Notes under the pieces: model-generated
Databases searched by the model: none
Told to the model about the DNA's origin: nothing
What the model saw: the letters and a program-made list of their open reading frames with translations, nothing else
Position numbers and translations under genes: made by a program
Assembly (NCBI RefSeq): GCF_025583945.1
Contig: NZ_JAOEGU010000014.1
Location: 32,772-96,771, forward strand
DNA: 64,000 bases
Origin: Methylobacter psychrophilus
GTDB taxonomy: Bacteria; Pseudomonadota; Gammaproteobacteria; Methylococcales; Methylomonadaceae
Direction: 5' to 3'
Shown here: positions 62,766 to 64,000 of the stretch, one piece after another
Numbering within the stretch: position 1 is the first letter of the stretch
How the letters are laid out: each line of letters opens with the position of its first letter

Positions 62766-63632
62766 ATGATTAGAAGTATGACCGCTTATGCCGGCAATGA
62801 GGCTCGAATTGGAGATTCAACCCTAAATTGTGAACTACGTTCGGTCAACCACCGTTACTGTGATATCACCCTAAAACTCCCTGATAACTTACGCTTTATT
62901 GAAACGGATCTGCGCGCAATTATTGCTGCAAAAGTTAATCGGGGTAAGGTTGAATGTTCATTGAGTGTTAAAAAACAGGCCAAAGACGGACAAAACTTTA
63001 ACGTTAATATCGATGCAGTGCGCGCCTTACTTGCCGCCACCGATGCGATTGAAGAGCACATGCTGGCACCTTTGTCGTTTTCAGCGCTGGATATTTTGGC
63101 CTTCCCCGGCATTCAGCAAGAACCCGCCACTGACAAAAGCCACCTTAATGAAGAAATAACCCATCTGGTCAAGCAAACACTGGCCAAATTTCTGGAAGTT
63201 AGGGAACGCGAAGGCGCTCAACTTAAAGTCTTGATCGAAGAGCGCTGTATAAAAATGCAGGGGTTTGTGGTCCTGGCCGGTCATCGTATGCCCGAAGTCC
63301 TGCTACTGATCCGCAATAAATTAACCGACAAAATTAACGAACTGGTTGCACAACCCGATTTTGACCGTCTGGAACAGGAACTGGTTTTTATGGCGCAAAA
63401 ACTGGATATTACCGAAGAACTGGATCGGCTCGATACTCATATCACTGAAGTATTGCGCGTATTAAAAGAAAAAGACCCCGTTGGCAGACGCCTGGACTTT
63501 TTAATGCAGGAACTCAATCGTGAAGCCAACACCCTGGGCTCTAAATCAACCGACAAGGAAATGACCCAAATAGCCATTGAACTTAAAGTGCTGATTGAAC
63601 AAATGCGCGAGCAAATACAAAATATTGAGTAG
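62766..63632 (+). CDS. yicC: YicC family endoribonuclease
   Basis: This 288-residue protein has the YicC N-terminal domain (MIRSMTAYAGNEARIGDSTL, ELRSVNHRYCDITLKLPDNL) and the C-terminal DUF1732 domain (VLKEKDPVGRRLDFLMQELN, REANTLGSKSTD). YicC is reported to cut small RNAs such as RyhB in E. coli. The ATG follows CACAGGTG. The gene ends before a terminator. Confidence 0.96.
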   Translation: MIRSMTAYAGNEARIGDSTLNCELRSVNHRYCDITLKLPDNLRFIETDLRAIIAAKVNRGKVECSLSVKKQAKDGQNFNVNIDAVRALLAATDAIEEHMLAPLSFSALDILAFPGIQQEPATDKSHLNEEITHLVKQTLAKFLEVREREGAQLKVLIEERCIKMQGFVVLAGHRMPEVLLLIRNKLTDKINELVAQPDFDRLEQELVFMAQKLDITEELDRLDTHITEVLRVLKEKDPVGRRLDFLMQELNREANTLGSKSTDKEMTQIAIELKVLIEQMREQIQNIE

Positions 63633-63668
63633 GTTTTAAACTGTCACTCCGAATATTGCTCCACATTT

Positions 63669-63694
63669 AAAGCCTCATAAATTGAGGCTTTTTT
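63669..63694 (+). terminator. Rho-independent terminator after yicC
   Basis: The stem AAAGCCTCA/TGAGGCTTT has a short TAAAT loop and is followed by TTTT. Confidence 0.9.
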
Positions 63695-64000
63695 GTGCCT
63701 GACGACTTTATGTTAGCCCACAACATGGGTAATACTCGACCTTTAAACTTTTTAATTCTTGATCTCGGGGAATTCAGTAATAACAAATGTTACGTGTAGA
63801 CTGAAATAAGACCACTCATGCGTAGCGCGTGTTGACGTTTCCGGCAAACTTGTATGGCTAACCGAGCTGTGTAATAAAGTGGACCCCATTGTCCAGACAA
63901 TATTTTATCAAGATTAAGAGGGTATCGATTCCGTTACAGCAGATTGGCGCTGTCCCACTTTTTCTTTTGAAGAACCCCGTTTATCACTAAAATGATCAAC
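63695..64000. other. right-edge stretch with no gene recognised
   Basis: I see no ORF or family match here. The segment AAGTGGACCCCATTGTCCAGACA at about 63877-63899 has the look of an insertion-sequence end, but no transposase is visible before the window stops. Confidence 0.4.

Noticed and set aside
63870..63905. Insertion sequence end (TGGACCCCATTGTCCAGACA)
   Set aside because: Suggestive only. No transposase or second end lies inside the window.

Overview
The window is chromosomal DNA from a gammaproteobacterial aerobic methanotroph (Methylococcales, type Ia-like). The main evidence is a complete particulate methane monooxygenase operon, pmoCAB, on the minus strand at 21130-24101 with all known metal ligands visible. 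Housekeeping genes of gammaproteobacterial type (rsmJ, mnmG-rsmG-parA-parB, mutY-yggX, rdgB, rph, yicC) agree with this. I cannot fix the genus. No rRNA, tRNA or CRISPR array was seen.

Layout. 1-1763: a CheB/CheR fusion running off the left edge. 2445-9180: a stress and proteostasis group (Hsp20, CbpA and CbpM, host-attachment-family protein, ribosome hibernation factor, LonB-like protease and a conserved partner). 9605-17690: a metal-handling region (EexN-like protein, HupE with a long odd tail, TonB-dependent receptor, then on the other strand an Asp-box lipoprotein, CopC, a lipoprotein and a second HupE). 17898-19934: a periplasmic sulfatase-modifying-factor-like protein and two small helical periplasmic proteins. 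20371-21030: a dead IS21-type istB. 21130-24101: pmoCAB. 25159-32090: rrf2-sufBCDSU-rsmJ-Rieske operon with an IscR-like promoter/operator. 32363-41805: a five-gene membrane cluster of one DabA (DUF2309) and four NuoL/NuoM-type subunits, which I consider the most interesting system here. 42432-46782: radC and a PhnD-PAS-GGDEF sensor. 47379-52282: a small gene with a huge hairpin inside its 3' end, then mnmG-rsmG-parA-(mini-parB)-parB. 52398-63632: AP2-domain protein, peroxiredoxin, AsmA, mutY-yggX, EamA exporter, MOSC, kinase-like protein, rdgB, rph, yicC.

Dispersed repeats are notable. A roughly 114-bp element with terminal inverted repeats and a central hairpin (MITE-like) occurs four or five times. 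A roughly 90-bp repeat occurs twice in opposite orientations. A 'CTTCGAC..GCTCAG' type repeat forms a long hairpin at 5745-5799, and a variant of it has become the 3' coding end of dabA.

How it fits together. PMO needs copper, and Suf makes Fe-S clusters. The TonB/HupE/CopC region could supply a metal, and the DabA/NuoL-M cluster could use ion motive force to take up inorganic carbon. These links are inference. Protein families are assigned from motifs and remembered family features, without database searches.
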